The notes under the pieces: generated by a model | Database searches by the model: none | Seen by the model: the letters and a program-made list of their open reading frames with translations, nothing else | Told to the model about the DNA's origin: nothing | Source: Mytilus trossulus | Lineage: Eukaryota; Mollusca; Bivalvia; Mytilida; Mytilidae | Direction of reading: 5' to 3' | Length of the DNA: 64,000 nt | Assembly (NCBI RefSeq): GCF_036588685.1 | Contig: NC_086378.1 | Span: 46,556,686-46,620,685, forward strand | Program-made: the position numbers and the translations under genes | In this document: piece by piece, positions 1 through 11,050 of the stretch | Layout: every line of letters starts with the position of its first letter | How positions within the stretch are numbered: the first letter of the stretch is position 1

Positions 1-1041
1 TGAAGGCATGAACCTATCTGCGACTTTACTGCCTTTATAAATAAGCAAAAACATACTGCATAACAATATTTAAAGTTCCTCAAATAACAAGTTTTAAACA
101 AGTCACATGAGAAAAGTAACAGTTTAAGTTATGTAAAATCAGTAAAACAAAAACACAAATGAAAGGTTAAATCTGTTTTAACAATTTAACAATTTTTAAA
201 CATGATATCAAAAAATTAAAAGGCATAAAAAATAACTATTAGTACATGTTGTATTAAACACATAATCCATGAGAACAATTTTCTTTTTTCACTAGTTTAT
301 ACGTTGCCCATGAAAACAGATATGCAAAGTATATAAAAAGGAAATTTATTAATATATCAATATCAATATATTCAATTACAAGGTCTTTTCCGAAATAAAA
401 AGAGAAGACTGTTGCCGATATATGCATGTGAAATTTTCTTGGCTGTTGTTATAAGGGTTTTCGACAATCGAAATAATGCAGTAATCGAATCCTGGTCTCA
501 GAGTGGAACAGTTTACAATGAATGGTTAGTAAGAAGATGTACCAGAGATGAGGAACTCCAATGCAAATTCAAATAGGGAAGTCAATACAAAATGGCCAAT
601 CAAACGCCATCAATTAATGAAACAAATAAAAACAACTGCGATATTCTTGACTAGGTAGACGCATTTTTAGATGTCGATACAAACAGATTTCAAAGATTAT
701 CAGTAAAACAGAGTATCTTTTATCTTGCAAATTATTAAAGCATTCGCCTGTTATATCCAAAATTTTTAAACTTATACACGTTATAGATAGATTAAAAAGT
801 GCATCTTGTATATAAAAATAAAACAACACGCATATAGATATTAGTCAATAACTTTGTTGAACAAGGAATGGATCATACACTGTAAAAAAGTACTATATTT
901 CAAACACAAACAAAATAACATAAAACATAGAGATGTTCAACTACTTTTCTTAATATTATTATATTTTACATCTTATTTGAAATTTGGCGTGAACGTGTTC
1001 TTGAACCTAATAATCCACTATGTACATTTGTTGTTAAGAAA

Positions 1042-1474
1042 CATATTCAAAACAGTGTGGCTGTGGCCATTGATTGACGTCCTTAATTCATCCAATGACT
1101 GGGACAGATTATGTGACCGTTTGTCTGTAACGACACTGCTCACTACTTACTTATCATAGAATTTAAACTGTAGGGTCACCAAAGGTTCTTAACGGCTTTA
1201 ATAATGAAATAATCCGAAAAATAATCAGGAATTATCTTTATGTTTTGATTTATATTATTGATATAAATCATATAACATCGTGTTTTTCATGATTAATTTT
1301 TCGAATTACTTTATTTAGGTATTGAGAACCTTTGGTAACCCCACAGTTTAAGTGTCTTTAACAAGTACACAGTGAGCAGTGGTCGTTACAGACAAAAGTT
1401 CACATAATCTCTCCCAGTCAATGGGATAATTTAGGACGTCAATCAATGGCCATAGCCACACTGTTTTGCATATG
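1042..1474. repeat. Foldback element (long imperfect inverted repeat)
   Basis: The left arm, starting CATATTCAAAACAGTGTGGC, is mirrored by the right arm ending GCCACACTGTTTTGCATATG. Both arms carry the same blocks in inverted order, including GGCCATTGATTGACGTCC and GGGTCACCAAAGGTTCT or close variants. The arms are about 200 bp and meet at an AT-rich centre near 1255. No long coding frame spans it. It looks like a foldback or MITE-type element. The two arms have diverged, so it is not a recent or artefactual hairpin. Confidence 0.75.
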
Positions 1475-1562
1475 ATTCTATGTGTTCTTACTACATAGCA
1501 CAAAGTTTCGTGAGAATATTGAAAACGTTTTCCCCTTCGAAGTTGAAATAAGCTATATGATA

Positions 1563-1758
1563 GAGTTTATTTACTACCACTGGGTCGATGCCACTGCTGG
1601 TGGAGATTTATTTCCCCGAGGGTATCACCAGCCCAGTAGTCAGCACTTTCATGCTGACATGAATTATCATTGATATGGTTATTTTTATAAATTAACTGTT
1701 TTACAGAATTTAGAAATTTTGAAACAATAAGGCTTTTCTACCTCAGGCATTGATCATC
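1563..1758 (+). repeat. Mussel interspersed/tandem repeat R1, first unit (interrupted)
   Basis: This carries the R1 blocks GAGGGTATCACCAGCCCAGTAGTCAGC, GCTGACATGAATTATCATTGA and GGCTTTTCTACCTCAGGCAT. The unit is broken at 1759 by a MITE and resumes at 2358. R1 recurs in this window at 2358-2930, 9283-9362, 18925-19133, 31127-31325, 36280-36470, 42757-43075, 46305-46370 and 59945-60235. No coding potential is evident. Confidence 0.8.
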
Positions 1759-1762
1759 TTAA

Positions 1763-2353
1763 GGTGGTATGGGTGTCTTTCGTCATCTTGGATTGTAAAA
1801 AATAGAGAATCTAAGGTCCCTATTTTCTATCAAGTTAGCAACATTTGATGCAGGAATGCAGATATTTATGTAAATTTTCATTTAAAAGAACCAATTTATA
1901 AGAATGTAACTTAGAAATATTAATATTTTTACAAGTATATATTATTTTTGGTTATTTTTGAATATTTTTAAATTTGCATTTTAAGGGGAGGTAACTCTAA
2001 AACAGTGCATTTTCTGAAGGACTCTACATGAAATTTTCCTATTTTGTCTTTATGCCGAAAAAAATGCACGGTGACCCTATCTTTTCTTTTGATATTCTCA
2101 AAGCATTGTCTGAAAGCTATCTTTTCCTAATTTATTTCACAATTCTATCATTTCGTTTAGTTTCTTATCACAAAATATTGGTTTTTCCTGTATAATCCAT
2201 ACAAAATTTGTCATTTTGTCACAACCTGTAACTTAAAAAAATGCGCGGTGACCTATCATTTTTATAATATTTTTGAACATGCATCAATAGATACTACATT
2301 TTGACAAAGTATGAACAAATTCTATCATTTTTATTTTAGACTCCCATACCACC
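1763..2353. mobile_element. TTAA-flanked MITE (piggyBac-like) inserted in repeat R1
   Basis: Terminal inverted repeats read GGTGGTATGGGTGTCT at the left end and GGTGGTATGGGAGTCT on the opposite strand at the right end. Each end is flanked by TTAA (1759-1762 and 2354-2357). The neighbouring R1 unit at about 2698-2730 shows the uninterrupted site (GATCATCTTAACTG), so the TTAA was duplicated on insertion. The 591-bp body is AT-rich and non-coding. TTAA target duplication is typical of the piggyBac and Kolobok superfamilies; which one is not decided. Confidence 0.8.
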
Positions 2354-2357
2354 TTAA

Positions 2358-2930
2358 CTGTATTTTACAAAACGTTTAGGAAACTTTTAGGAATTTTGGT
2401 TCTCAATGCTCTTCAACTTCGTACTTTATTTGGCCTATGTAACTTTTTTTGATTCGAGCGTCACTGATTTGATTTTTGTAGACGAAACGCGTCTGGCGTA
2501 TATACAAAATTTAGTCCTGGTATCTATAATACAGTTTATTTATTACCACTGCTGGAAGAGATTTATTTCCCCGAGGGTATCACCAGCCCAGTAGTCAGCA
2601 CTTTTGTGCTGACATGAATCATCATTGATATGGTTATTTTCATAAATTAACTGTTTACAAAATTTAGAATTTTTAAAAACTAAGGCTTTTCTACCTCAGG
2701 CATTGATCATCTTAACTGTTTTTGGCTAAACTTCTAGGAAACCTCAGGAATTTTGTTTCTAAAATTCTCTTCTACTTCGTACTTTATTTGGCCTATTTAA
2801 CTTTTTTTTATTCGAGCGTCACTGATGAGTCTTTTGTAGACGAAACGCGCGTCTGGCGTTTATACTAAATTTAGTCCTGGTATCTATGATAGAGTTTAGT
2901 TATACCACCGATACAGTTTAGTCTCCAATA
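2358..2930 (+). repeat. Mussel repeat R1, two tandem units
   Basis: This is the continuation of the R1 unit interrupted at 1759, followed by a second tandem unit about 350 bp later. Shared blocks are CTTCGTACTTTATTTGGCC, GATTCGAGCGTCACTGAT, GACGAAACGCG and AATTTAGTCCTGGTATCTAT. Short frames across it are not conserved between units and are not treated as genes. Confidence 0.8.
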
Positions 2931-3353
2931 CATCTTTAATTTTATCTGACAAGATACAATTAGGGTTGGTTGAGAACAAAATATTTCATCAGGCGCGTAT
3001 CTGCACCTGGAGTACAAAGTTGATGACTATCTTCGTTTCTCTGGCTGTGTGATGTCTAGTAGGCCTTAGTTTTTATTGGATAGTTTTGGAGACTGATTTT
3101 GTCTCATTTGTCGTTTTGTCGTTATCTGTAATCGTTATTCGTTTATTGATGGTCCTTCCTCACAACAACTCCGTCAATAACAAAATATATACAATTTGGA
3201 CCAAAGCGATCTGGTTTTACATATCATATATGCATGTTATATATAAGAAACGTTATTTCTATTTTTGTGTTTGACGTAAATGGTATTCAATTCTAGAGAA
3301 TGAGATTTGGTCAACAGCAGGACCCATAGCGCAATGAAAAAGGTCATATTCTA
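2931..3353. other. No gene seen
   Basis: AT-rich sequence between repeat R1 and the 3' end of the Naiad element. No splice-supported exon or RNA gene was recognised. Confidence 0.5.
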
Positions 3354-3876
3354 TAAAATTGAGAATGGAAATGGGGAATGTGTCAAAGAGACAACAACCC
3401 GACCAAAATAAAAAAAACACAACAGCAGAAGGTCACCAACAGGTCTTCAATGTAGCGAGAAATTCCCGCACCCGGAGGCGTCCTTCAGCTGGCCCCTAAA
3501 CAAATATATACTAGTTCAGTGATAATGAACGCCATACTAATTTCCAAATTGTACACAAGAAACTAAAATTTAAATAATACAAGACTAACAAAGGCCAGAG
3601 GCTCCTGACTTGGGACAGGCGCAAAAATGCGGCGGGGTTAAACATGTTTGTGAGATCTCAACCCTCCCCCTATACCTCTAACCAGTGTAGAAAAGTAAAA
3701 GCATAACAATACGCACATTAAAATTCAGTTCAAGAGAAGTCCGAGTCTGATGTCAGAAGATGTAACCAAAGAAAATAAACAAAATGACAATAATACATAA
3801 ATAACAACAGACTACTAGCAGTTAACTGACATGCCAGCTCCAGACTTCAATTAAACTGACTGAAAGATTATGATTT

Positions 3877-3944
3877 CATCATATGAACATCAGGCACAAT
3901 CCTTCCCGTAAGGGGTTTAGTATCATACCATCATAACATATATG
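3877..3944 (-). promoter_or_regulatory. SECIS element (selenocysteine insertion), form 2
   Basis: It starts 52 nt after the TAA stop. Helix I pairs CAUAUAUG (3944-3937) with CAUAUGAUG (3885-3877), with one bulged base. The internal loop is UUA opposite GUU. The non-Watson-Crick quartet is UGAU within AUGAU, opposite UGAU (3892-3889). Helix II is eight continuous pairs, GGUAUGAU with AUUGUGCC. Eleven nt after the quartet come the apical AAA (3918-3916) and a small CCC/GGG hairpin, the form 2 layout. All invariant eukaryotic SECIS elements are present at the right spacing. The pairing was done by eye. Confidence 0.85.
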
Positions 3945-3995
3945 AGAAGAACATAACCCGTGTCATGCCAACAACTGTTTTTAGAATAAATGTGT

Positions 3996-6900
3996 TTAGT
4001 TCCGACGCAAAGACCTTATCAGTGACTCAATATTAACGCCAAAATATGCAATCTTTAATGACTTGACAACAGTATCGTAATTATATCCCTTCTTAATAAG
4101 TCTATTCAAAGGTTTTGTAAGTTTATGAGGTGAATACTGACACCTTTGTGCTTTATAAAGAATATTTCCATAAAAAATTGGATGTGAAATACCTGAACGT
4201 ATAAAAAGTCTGCATGTTGAGCTATATTTACGAATGATGTCTTTATACCGATGATAAAATTTAGTAAATGTTTTGACTAGTTTGTGATATCGAAAACCCT
4301 GGTGTAATAATTTTTCAGTAATACATAAATTTCTCTCGTTAAAATCTAAAACATTGTTACATACACGAGCGAATCGTACAAGTTGAGATATATAAACACC
4401 GTAAGATGGTGACAAGGGAACGTCACCATCTAAAAACGGATAATTAACGATAGGAAATGAAAAATCATCCCTTTTATCATAAATTTTAGTATTCAGCTTT
4501 CCGTTAGTGATATAGATATCAAGATCGAGGAAAGGGCAGTGGTCATTGTTAGTATTAGCTTTATTTAAAGTGAGTTCACCAGGATAAATTTCATTAATAT
4601 ACATACTGAAGTCGTCATTATTGAGAGCCAAAATATCATCCAAATATCTAAAAGTATTATTAAATTTGTTTATCAGATGTTGTTTTGATGGGTCTTTGCT
4701 TATTTTTGTCATAAATTGTAACTCGTAACAATACAAAAAGAGGTCCGCAATAAGTGGTGCACAGTTAGTCCCCATTGGAATTCCGATAATCTGACGATAT
4801 ACGGAATCCCCAAAGCGAACAAAAATGTTATCTAGTAAAAATTCAAGGGCATATATAGTATCAAAGCATGTCCAATTAACATAGTTTTTTTGTTTATTGC
4901 TACTAAAAAATGACCTAAAAGAGTTTGAACATATATATTCACATTCTGATTTTTTGAATGCCCATTTAATTAGATGTGTGAATTTTTTCTTAATGAGAAT
5001 GTGAGGCAATGTGGTATACAGGGTAGAAAAATCAAAACTTTGAACAGATTCAAAATCACCAATATAAGCATGCAATTTATCAAGTACTTCCAACGAGTTC
5101 TTGACACTCCAAAAGTAATTTATTCCACTATTTTCGAAGGCCTTATTTGAACAATTTATTATAAGGTTTTTAATTGTACCAAGTGTGCTGGTAAGAATAA
5201 TAGACAATTTAGTAGTTGAACAATGGCTTGAAGACGAAATAAATCTATATTTGTAAGGGGTTTTGTGTAGCTTCGGAAGCCAATACATAGTTGGAACTTT
5301 CATTGTATTTGGCTCTGCTTGTAAAGCGGTGGCTAAAAGTTTATGTTTGTTACAGATTTCGTTTTCTGAAAATGGAGTCAGTTGGAATGTTGGTGAATTG
5401 GTGATTTCCTTTTTCAGAACCTCGATGTAAAATTTACGTCAAACAATAATAATATTATTAGCAGCTTTATCGGCCGGGACAAAAACAAATTCCTTGGCTA
5501 GTTCTTTTAGTTTATGTTTGATACGAGAAATAGGTTTATTGTGGTTATTGTTAATAGTAAAATGTTCTTTAAAATGTTGAATACGTATATCAACTATCTT
5601 CATTACTGAATTAAAAAAAGAGTCCAAAGATTTTTTGTCAGCTTTTTCCCGTTTTATCCATTTCATACAGTAAGTAAGGAGTGAGTCGTGGATGATATTA
5701 CGACACTCATTCCAATTAATAATTGACGGGGGACGATATTTAGGTCCTTTACTGAGAAATGATTTTAACTCTCGGTCTTGAACGATGTTAAGATCTCCTG
5801 TTATAACATGGGAAATGGGTCCATAAATATATTCGGAATTACTGCAATTACACGAAGTAGGTGTATTTTCACTGATATTAACATCTTTACACAATTGACT
5901 ATAATTAAACACAAATTTCCGGGTAGATTTCTTGTAAATATAACAAATAAGAGGTAGCTCAGTATTGTCAAAATATCCAGGAATTTGTTCTTTAACAGAA
6001 TGGTCGTTAAATATACCGGCAATATTTACAAAATCAAAGCCTTTGTTGACATACTTAATTTTAATAAAATGTTTTTTATGATCTTCAGGGCGATCAATTT
6101 TGGGAAATAATTTAGAATAACAATATGCCATAATAATTTGAACAATTTCATACTTAGGACTGCTATATGAAATTGTGTTGCAATCCTCCAAAATTTTATT
6201 TAACTTATTAACCGGTAACGAACAGAGTTTTGTTAACAGATAATGTCTGCCGTTGTTTTTTGAAATAGAAATAAGGTCCGAAATATTGGTATGATTGGCC
6301 CGAAATTTTCTTTGATTGCGATTTGTTCTACAACCATGAGAACGGTTTTTACGAACAGTTTTAGAAACAATATCCAAAATGTTAACGGAATTGGTTCTAG
6401 ATATATTACCAATTCCCATGATATTATCATTTAGACCGAGAGGGTAAACTGTCTGTAATTTTTTAATCCAATTTAATTCAATTATTTTCCGTGATCGTAC
6501 AAACTTTGAATGCGATTCACCAGGCTGCTTATTTACTACTTCTAAAGGTTGAACTGCTAAATATTTAAAAGGATGGTTGTGCTTCTTAAGGTGTTGGTAA
6601 ATGATACTTTTGAATTTATTAGGTCTTTTAAAACGATACAGATGTTCTTGAGTGCGTTTTGATAAATATCTTCCAGTTTCTCCTACGTACTGAATACCAC
6701 ATCCCGGTTTGTTTCATGTGAGTAAATAAATAATACTGTTTGTTTTTCAAGTAATATCAGTTTCAAAATTTAAAGAAAATGTGCGACCATTAAACGTGGA
6801 CCTTACCGTATTGTTGGTGGAAAGACGGGGACATGTAAGTCATTTTTTGGCATGACACTTATCGATAGAAGGGTAACCACGATTTTTATTGTTAAAAATG

Positions 6901-7004
6901 TTAGCGATGGTAGTATTTTTAGATAACCGATTTTGAAAATTGAGACGTGTAGATACCCTTTGAACAAGTTTAGTATTTAGTATTTTTCCGTTTCTTAGTT
7001 TCAT
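3996..7004 (-). CDS. Naiad PLE polyprotein: GIY-YIG endonuclease + reverse transcriptase, predicted selenoprotein
   Basis: A single frame of 1002 codons runs from ATG at 7004 to TAA at 3998-3996. It is interrupted only by four TGA codons (55, 86, 97, 522) and by no TAA or TAG. Residues about 45-195 form the Zn-containing GIY-YIG-type endonuclease (IIYLLT, then IQYVGETGR and YPLGLN). CNC at about residues 390-400 is the linker CxC motif. The RT begins near residue 568 with PTMYWLPKLHKTPYKYRFI. It carries motif A FDFSTLYTTLPH, motif B GIPMGTNCAPL and motif C YLDD, so all catalytic Asp are present. Three TGAs fall in the Cys/His-rich endonuclease and the fourth at the VxRKFY position, where as I recall related PLEs have Cys. 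Reading them as Sec is inference, supported by the SECIS downstream. An in-frame TAA lies just upstream of the chosen ATG. The alternative is a copy decayed by exactly four Cys-to-TGA changes. Confidence 0.88.
5439..5441 (-). other. In-frame TGA, predicted Sec522
   Basis: The context is KAANNIIIV-TGA-RKFYIEVLKKE, at the start of the RT region. The frame continues for 480 codons afterwards and includes all RT motifs. Related PLEs, as I recall them, have a Cys at this place (VVVC). Confidence 0.75.
6714..6716 (-). other. In-frame TGA, predicted Sec97
   Basis: The context is IIYLLT-TGA-NKPGCGIQYVGE, between the GIY-like and YIG-like strands, where the usual PLE sequence is LLTC. A Cys is retained five codons on. 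Confidence 0.78.
6747..6749 (-). other. In-frame TGA, predicted Sec86
   Basis: The context is NFETDIT-TGA-KTNSIIYLLT, eleven codons before the next TGA and just before the GIY-like strand. Related elements, as I recall them, have Cys here. Confidence 0.75.
6840..6842 (-). other. In-frame TGA, predicted Sec55
   Basis: The context is KCHAKK-TGA-LTCPRL, in the N-terminal Cys/His cluster of the endonuclease, where a metal-binding Cys is expected. The frame is open on both sides with no compensating indel. Confidence 0.75.
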
Positions 7005-7020
7005 AATTGTTTTGTTAGTG

Positions 7021-7794
7021 AATTACATAATAAAGGAGCAAAGATTGGCGTCCAGAATATGAACCAGCATACAATAATTAAGTTAAGTAAAAGTGATAAA
7101 TTTGTTCGGCTGAAAATGTCGAACGCTATCAGTATTAATTACCCGAAAAAGATAGTGTATATCAGGGTATGACTGATGTCTGACCAATTAGTAGAATGGG
7201 GCTGAATATTGAAATACTACTTTTTGATAAACATTCCTAAAGTAATGAACTAGAGAAGTTCTCGCTCGGACACACACTCCATAATCTAGTATATTATAAG
7301 AGCATAAACCTGAAGCACGGGGAGGCACTCTACTGCCTCCACACGGCACTAAAGACAAACTCTGTAAAAAATAAATTATTTCTATGTTTTGCAAGGAAGA
7401 AAATGGAACAAATTAACTGAGAATGGGAACTTAGAAAAAAATGGTTCAAAAGTAACGTACTTTCACAGAAATGTTCATAAGGATTGAAGACTAATTAGAT
7501 TGATAAAAATGACAATTGCATTATTGAGGTATCTTAAACAGTGTACTGAATGGAAAATGTCTTCAAAACTTATTGATTCATCGTATTCATAGCATCTAAT
7601 TGAATCCTCTTGGCTTCATTGATTTCTACTTCAATCTTGCGTTTTTCACCATATATTGTCATAAGATTCCGCTACTCACATGATAAACGACTGGTTAATG
7701 GCTGTAAAACCAGGTTTAACCACAAAACATTTCGGGAAATATCTGTAAAACTTCGGAATTCAGGATAGTGATAGCTAATTTTCGTTTGTGTCGT
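7021..7794. other. No gene seen upstream of the Naiad frame
   Basis: This probably includes the 5'UTR or a flanking part of the retroelement. Its boundary cannot be set because the second copy is 5'-truncated. Minus-strand short frames here (for example 7188-7394 and 7672-7872) match no family I know. Confidence 0.4.
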
Positions 7795-8130
7795 TTGTTG
7801 ATAAATATAAAAAAGAAGATGTGGTATGAATGCCAATGAAACAACTATCCACAAAAGACCAAAATGACACAAACATTAACAATTTTAGGTCACCGTACGG
7901 CCTTTCACAATGAGCAAAACCCATTCCGCATAGTCAGCTATAAAAGGCCCCGTTAAGACAATGTAAAACAATTTAAACGAGAAAACTAACGGCCTTATTT
8001 ATATAAAAAAAATGAACGAAAAACAAATATGTAACGCATAAACAAACGACAACCACTGAGTAACAGACTCCTGACTTGGGACAGGCACATGCATAAATAA
8101 TGTAGCGTTGTTAAACATGTTAGCGGGATC
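7795..8130 (-). repeat. Mussel repeat R2/R3 composite
   Basis: Reading the minus strand, it contains GCCTGTCCCAAGTCAGGAGTC, then ACATATTTGTTTTTCGTTC, GGGGCCTTTTATAGCTGACTA and a tail ATACCACATCTTCTTTT. The same order occurs on the plus strand at 42105-42415, and partly at 60650-61075, 31325-31520, 11598-11705 and 56218-56280. Non-coding. Confidence 0.8.
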
Positions 8131-9282
8131 CCAACCCTCCCTTAACCTGGGACAGTGGTATAACAGTACAACATAAGAACGAACTATAAAAATCAGTTGA
8201 AAAAGGCTGAACTCATCAGATAGACATGGCCGGGTACTTATACATCCCAACACAAAAAGACGCAATGAACAGATCTGAGAGTACTCGCAGTTATATGACA
8301 GCTAGTTCAAAGCCACTAACAAATTATACAAAAACTCATGCCTCTAAGACTAAAGGTCTTTTCATTTTTCTTAGACTTTTCAATTTTAATTTATTTTGCA
8401 TTTGGAACATTTTTATAACACTTTTTTATGTATCTTTATTATCAGTCTTCATTATTATGTTTATTGTGTGACGCATACAATTAATCAACACTCGAACCAT
8501 CTTTCGAAGGACAGCAAATTTTAATCTAGTAATATTTTGTACTTGAACATTTTTTTCTGTAAATTTTGCTTGCATTTATTGATTTGTGTATGCTTAATTA
8601 ATTGCGCAGCCATTGAAACTATCTTTTTAAATTTCATTGGTTCGTTTGCTGTATTACATTGTTCACTTCCAGGTAGGTTGTATTTGCATGCCATAGTAAA
8701 TGTAATAAGCTTAATGTTCCCGTGTAGCAAGATGTGATTAGCTTTGTCATCATCATTTCAATCTTGATCATGGTGTTTTCTTTTTGATATATGATTCCCA
8801 ATCCTCTTACCACATACTATTTGGCATTTTTTTGTACCTAATAAATTGAAAATATATAACACATACTAACTTTTGTAGATATTGTTTTGCTGATTTTCTG
8901 TTCATGTTTCTATCAGAAACAGTTTTCGAAATAACAAAGCAAATTGTTGAATATTGCAGTTAAATGCCAATAATGAATTTATTCATTGTTTTTCACCAAA
9001 TATTGTCATTATAGCGTTCCGCTTTTAAAATGATAAACGACTTGCATACAAGTAAATGGCTGCAAACCCTAGTTCTACCATAATTTTTTACTTGAAGAAG
9101 TTTTTTAATTTCGCTTGTATTTATAGATTTGTGTATGGTTTACTCATTGAGAAGCCTTTAAAACAAATTGTTTTAAGATATTGGTTCGTTTGCTGAATTA
9201 ATTGCATCTCTAACGATCAGCTGGGTTGTTTTTGTAAGCCATTGTTAATGTTATGACAAGTGAGCTAACAAACTTATCATAG
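8131..9282. other. No gene seen
   Basis: AT-rich intergenic sequence. Overlapping short frames at 8226-8471, 8521-8730 and 8537-8737 lie on both strands and show no family motifs or splice signals. Confidence 0.5.
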
Positions 9283-9362
9283 ATACCAGGAATAACATTT
9301 AATATTTACGCCAGACGCACGTTTTGTCTCCAAAAGACTCATCAGTGACGCTCGAATAAAAA
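9283..9362 (-). repeat. Mussel repeat R1 fragment
   Basis: Blocks ATACCAGGAATAACATTTAA, ACGCCAGACGCACGTTTTGTC and ACTCATCAGTGACGCTCGAA are the R1 end in reverse orientation. A short minus-strand frame over this repeat (9277-9480) is therefore not counted as a gene. Confidence 0.75.
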
Positions 9363-11046
9363 GTTTTGCAGGGCCTGAATGTTCCACTGTATCAGAGATG
9401 TGCTCAGTCTTATCATTGTCTTCATCGTCGCTACTATCTTTAGAATCATACATGTCAAATTCATATTCTGGTAATTGCATGTCAAAAGTAATATCATATT
9501 TTATGCATTATCAGTAATAATACATAAAACTTTGTCAACCAGATTAACAATGTGTGAAAAAAAAAATGTTATGCTACTAACAAAAATACAGAACTCCGTA
9601 AAAACATTACTACATTTTGATGATCAATGTTTCCACTATAATATTTGCCTTAAAAGGTAAAAAAAAAAATCGTTAAGATAACCATTGTTTGTAAACGAAT
9701 AACGGTACATACGTGTCCATATTTTGTAATATATATACATGCGTAAATATGAACAGAGCCAATATAGACCTTTAAAAGTACCTTAAGTTTGGTAGTGTTA
9801 TTACTTAATTTTACTTTTCTGCTTAATATCCCAAGTATTTTTTGGTTTTCTAGATTTTACTTTTATCACTACAACTTCATTACACATTTATCTGCATGTA
9901 AAGTCCTTTTCTTAGTTGACAAACAAAGCTTCTGCTGTCATTCAATTGGAATGTAATTTATATTCAATTGTGTTTAGGTGCATAATTAAGAACAAAGTAT
10001 TGAGGCAAAACGATAATTTTAAAGTAAAACATATATATTATTGGCAATAATAAATTCCTATTCATATACTAACGTTTTTTTTTAAACTGTCCATGTTCGA
10101 TGTGCATGTTATTGATATTCTAACTTCAAGCATGAATGCGTTGATTATTATAAATAATGCATTATTCATGATTTTTCATAATGTATTTCATGATTGCATG
10201 CTTTTAAATTTGTGAATTTACCTGCAATAATAAAATAAGAGTTGACACTTTTGCATCTCCGCTCTTTTTGATATTGATCAATTACATGCATACAGTTTAG
10301 TTGTCACGATACATTTTCCTTACCTACATGTACATTGTAATGGTGTTCTGTCAATGCATAAGATTCAACAATTTTACTAGCATTTATCGAGTATGATTAC
10401 CAGAATGCAACTCTTTTAACAATTTGATATTTGAGACCAATAACACTATGAAACTTATTGAACATAATCTGGAAAAAAACAGTGTAATACAATTAAGAAT
10501 GAAAACGGGGTTTATTTCATCGAAACAACAACCTAATAGTATATTCCATTTTAGTATACACTCACAGACATAATAACTACTCTGACACACTAATTATTTT
10601 GTCAAAGAATCTTACACAGTTCCCTTATGAACAATTTTATTTTTTGTTTTTGGTTTCATGTATAATTGACAGGTTCATTTCCATGACGCAAATACACAAC
10701 TTATATTGCAGTTAAAGACATTGAAATGTTTTTTTTTATTGTATTAATCGTTCAGGTGTAAATATGTCTCATAAAATGAATTTACATGAATTGTAGCACG
10801 TGCATATTGCTTTCGAACATTTTTCAGATGATGAAACTTTTCAAATGTTCTATTTTGGTTAGAAAAGGTCACCCCTAGCAAGCATTAAAATTTCGAAAAA
10901 TGCTTCATTGTATTTTCCAAATAAACAAAAGAATTGGAAAAAATGTTGTATTATCTTAGATATTATCCTATCTAAATAACTACACTATTTAAAATTTGAG
11001 GATGACGCCGATAACACAATTCATTACTATCATTTTTTTTATATGT
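9363..11046. other. No gene seen
   Basis: AT-rich intergenic sequence with homopolymer runs. No exon, RNA gene or transposon ends were recognised. Confidence 0.5.
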
Positions 11047-11050
11047 TTAA

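Larger units (their letters stand above)
3354..7020 (-). mobile_element. Naiad-type Penelope-like retrotransposon, copy 1 (nearly complete)
   Basis: On the minus strand this holds one long frame (7004 to 3996) with N-terminal endonuclease, CxC linker and C-terminal reverse transcriptase, followed by a roughly 640-bp 3'UTR with a SECIS element. The 3' limit is placed where similarity to the truncated copy at 32.3-34.4 kb ends, near the block CCATTCTCAATTTTATA on the minus strand. The 5' limit is not defined. From established knowledge, a permuted endonuclease-RT order with a CxC motif identifies the N-terminal EN+ PLEs, called Naiad in animals, which reach high copy number in invertebrates. 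The 3'UTR also contains the mussel repeat block CCTGTCCCAAGTCAGGAGCC. Confidence 0.9.

Noticed and set aside
854..1159. 101-codon plus-strand frame
   Set aside because: It runs into one arm of the foldback repeat and shows no domain or signal beyond AT-rich hydrophobic codons.
5439..6419. A separate 326-codon gene upstream of the RT
   Set aside because: It is in the same frame as the RT and the endonuclease and is bounded only by a TGA. It is the middle of one long Sec-containing frame.
9277..9480. Acidic minus-strand frame (DMYDSKDSSDDEDNDKTE)
   Set aside because: The composition is suggestive, but its C-terminal half is repeat R1 and no adjoining exon was found.
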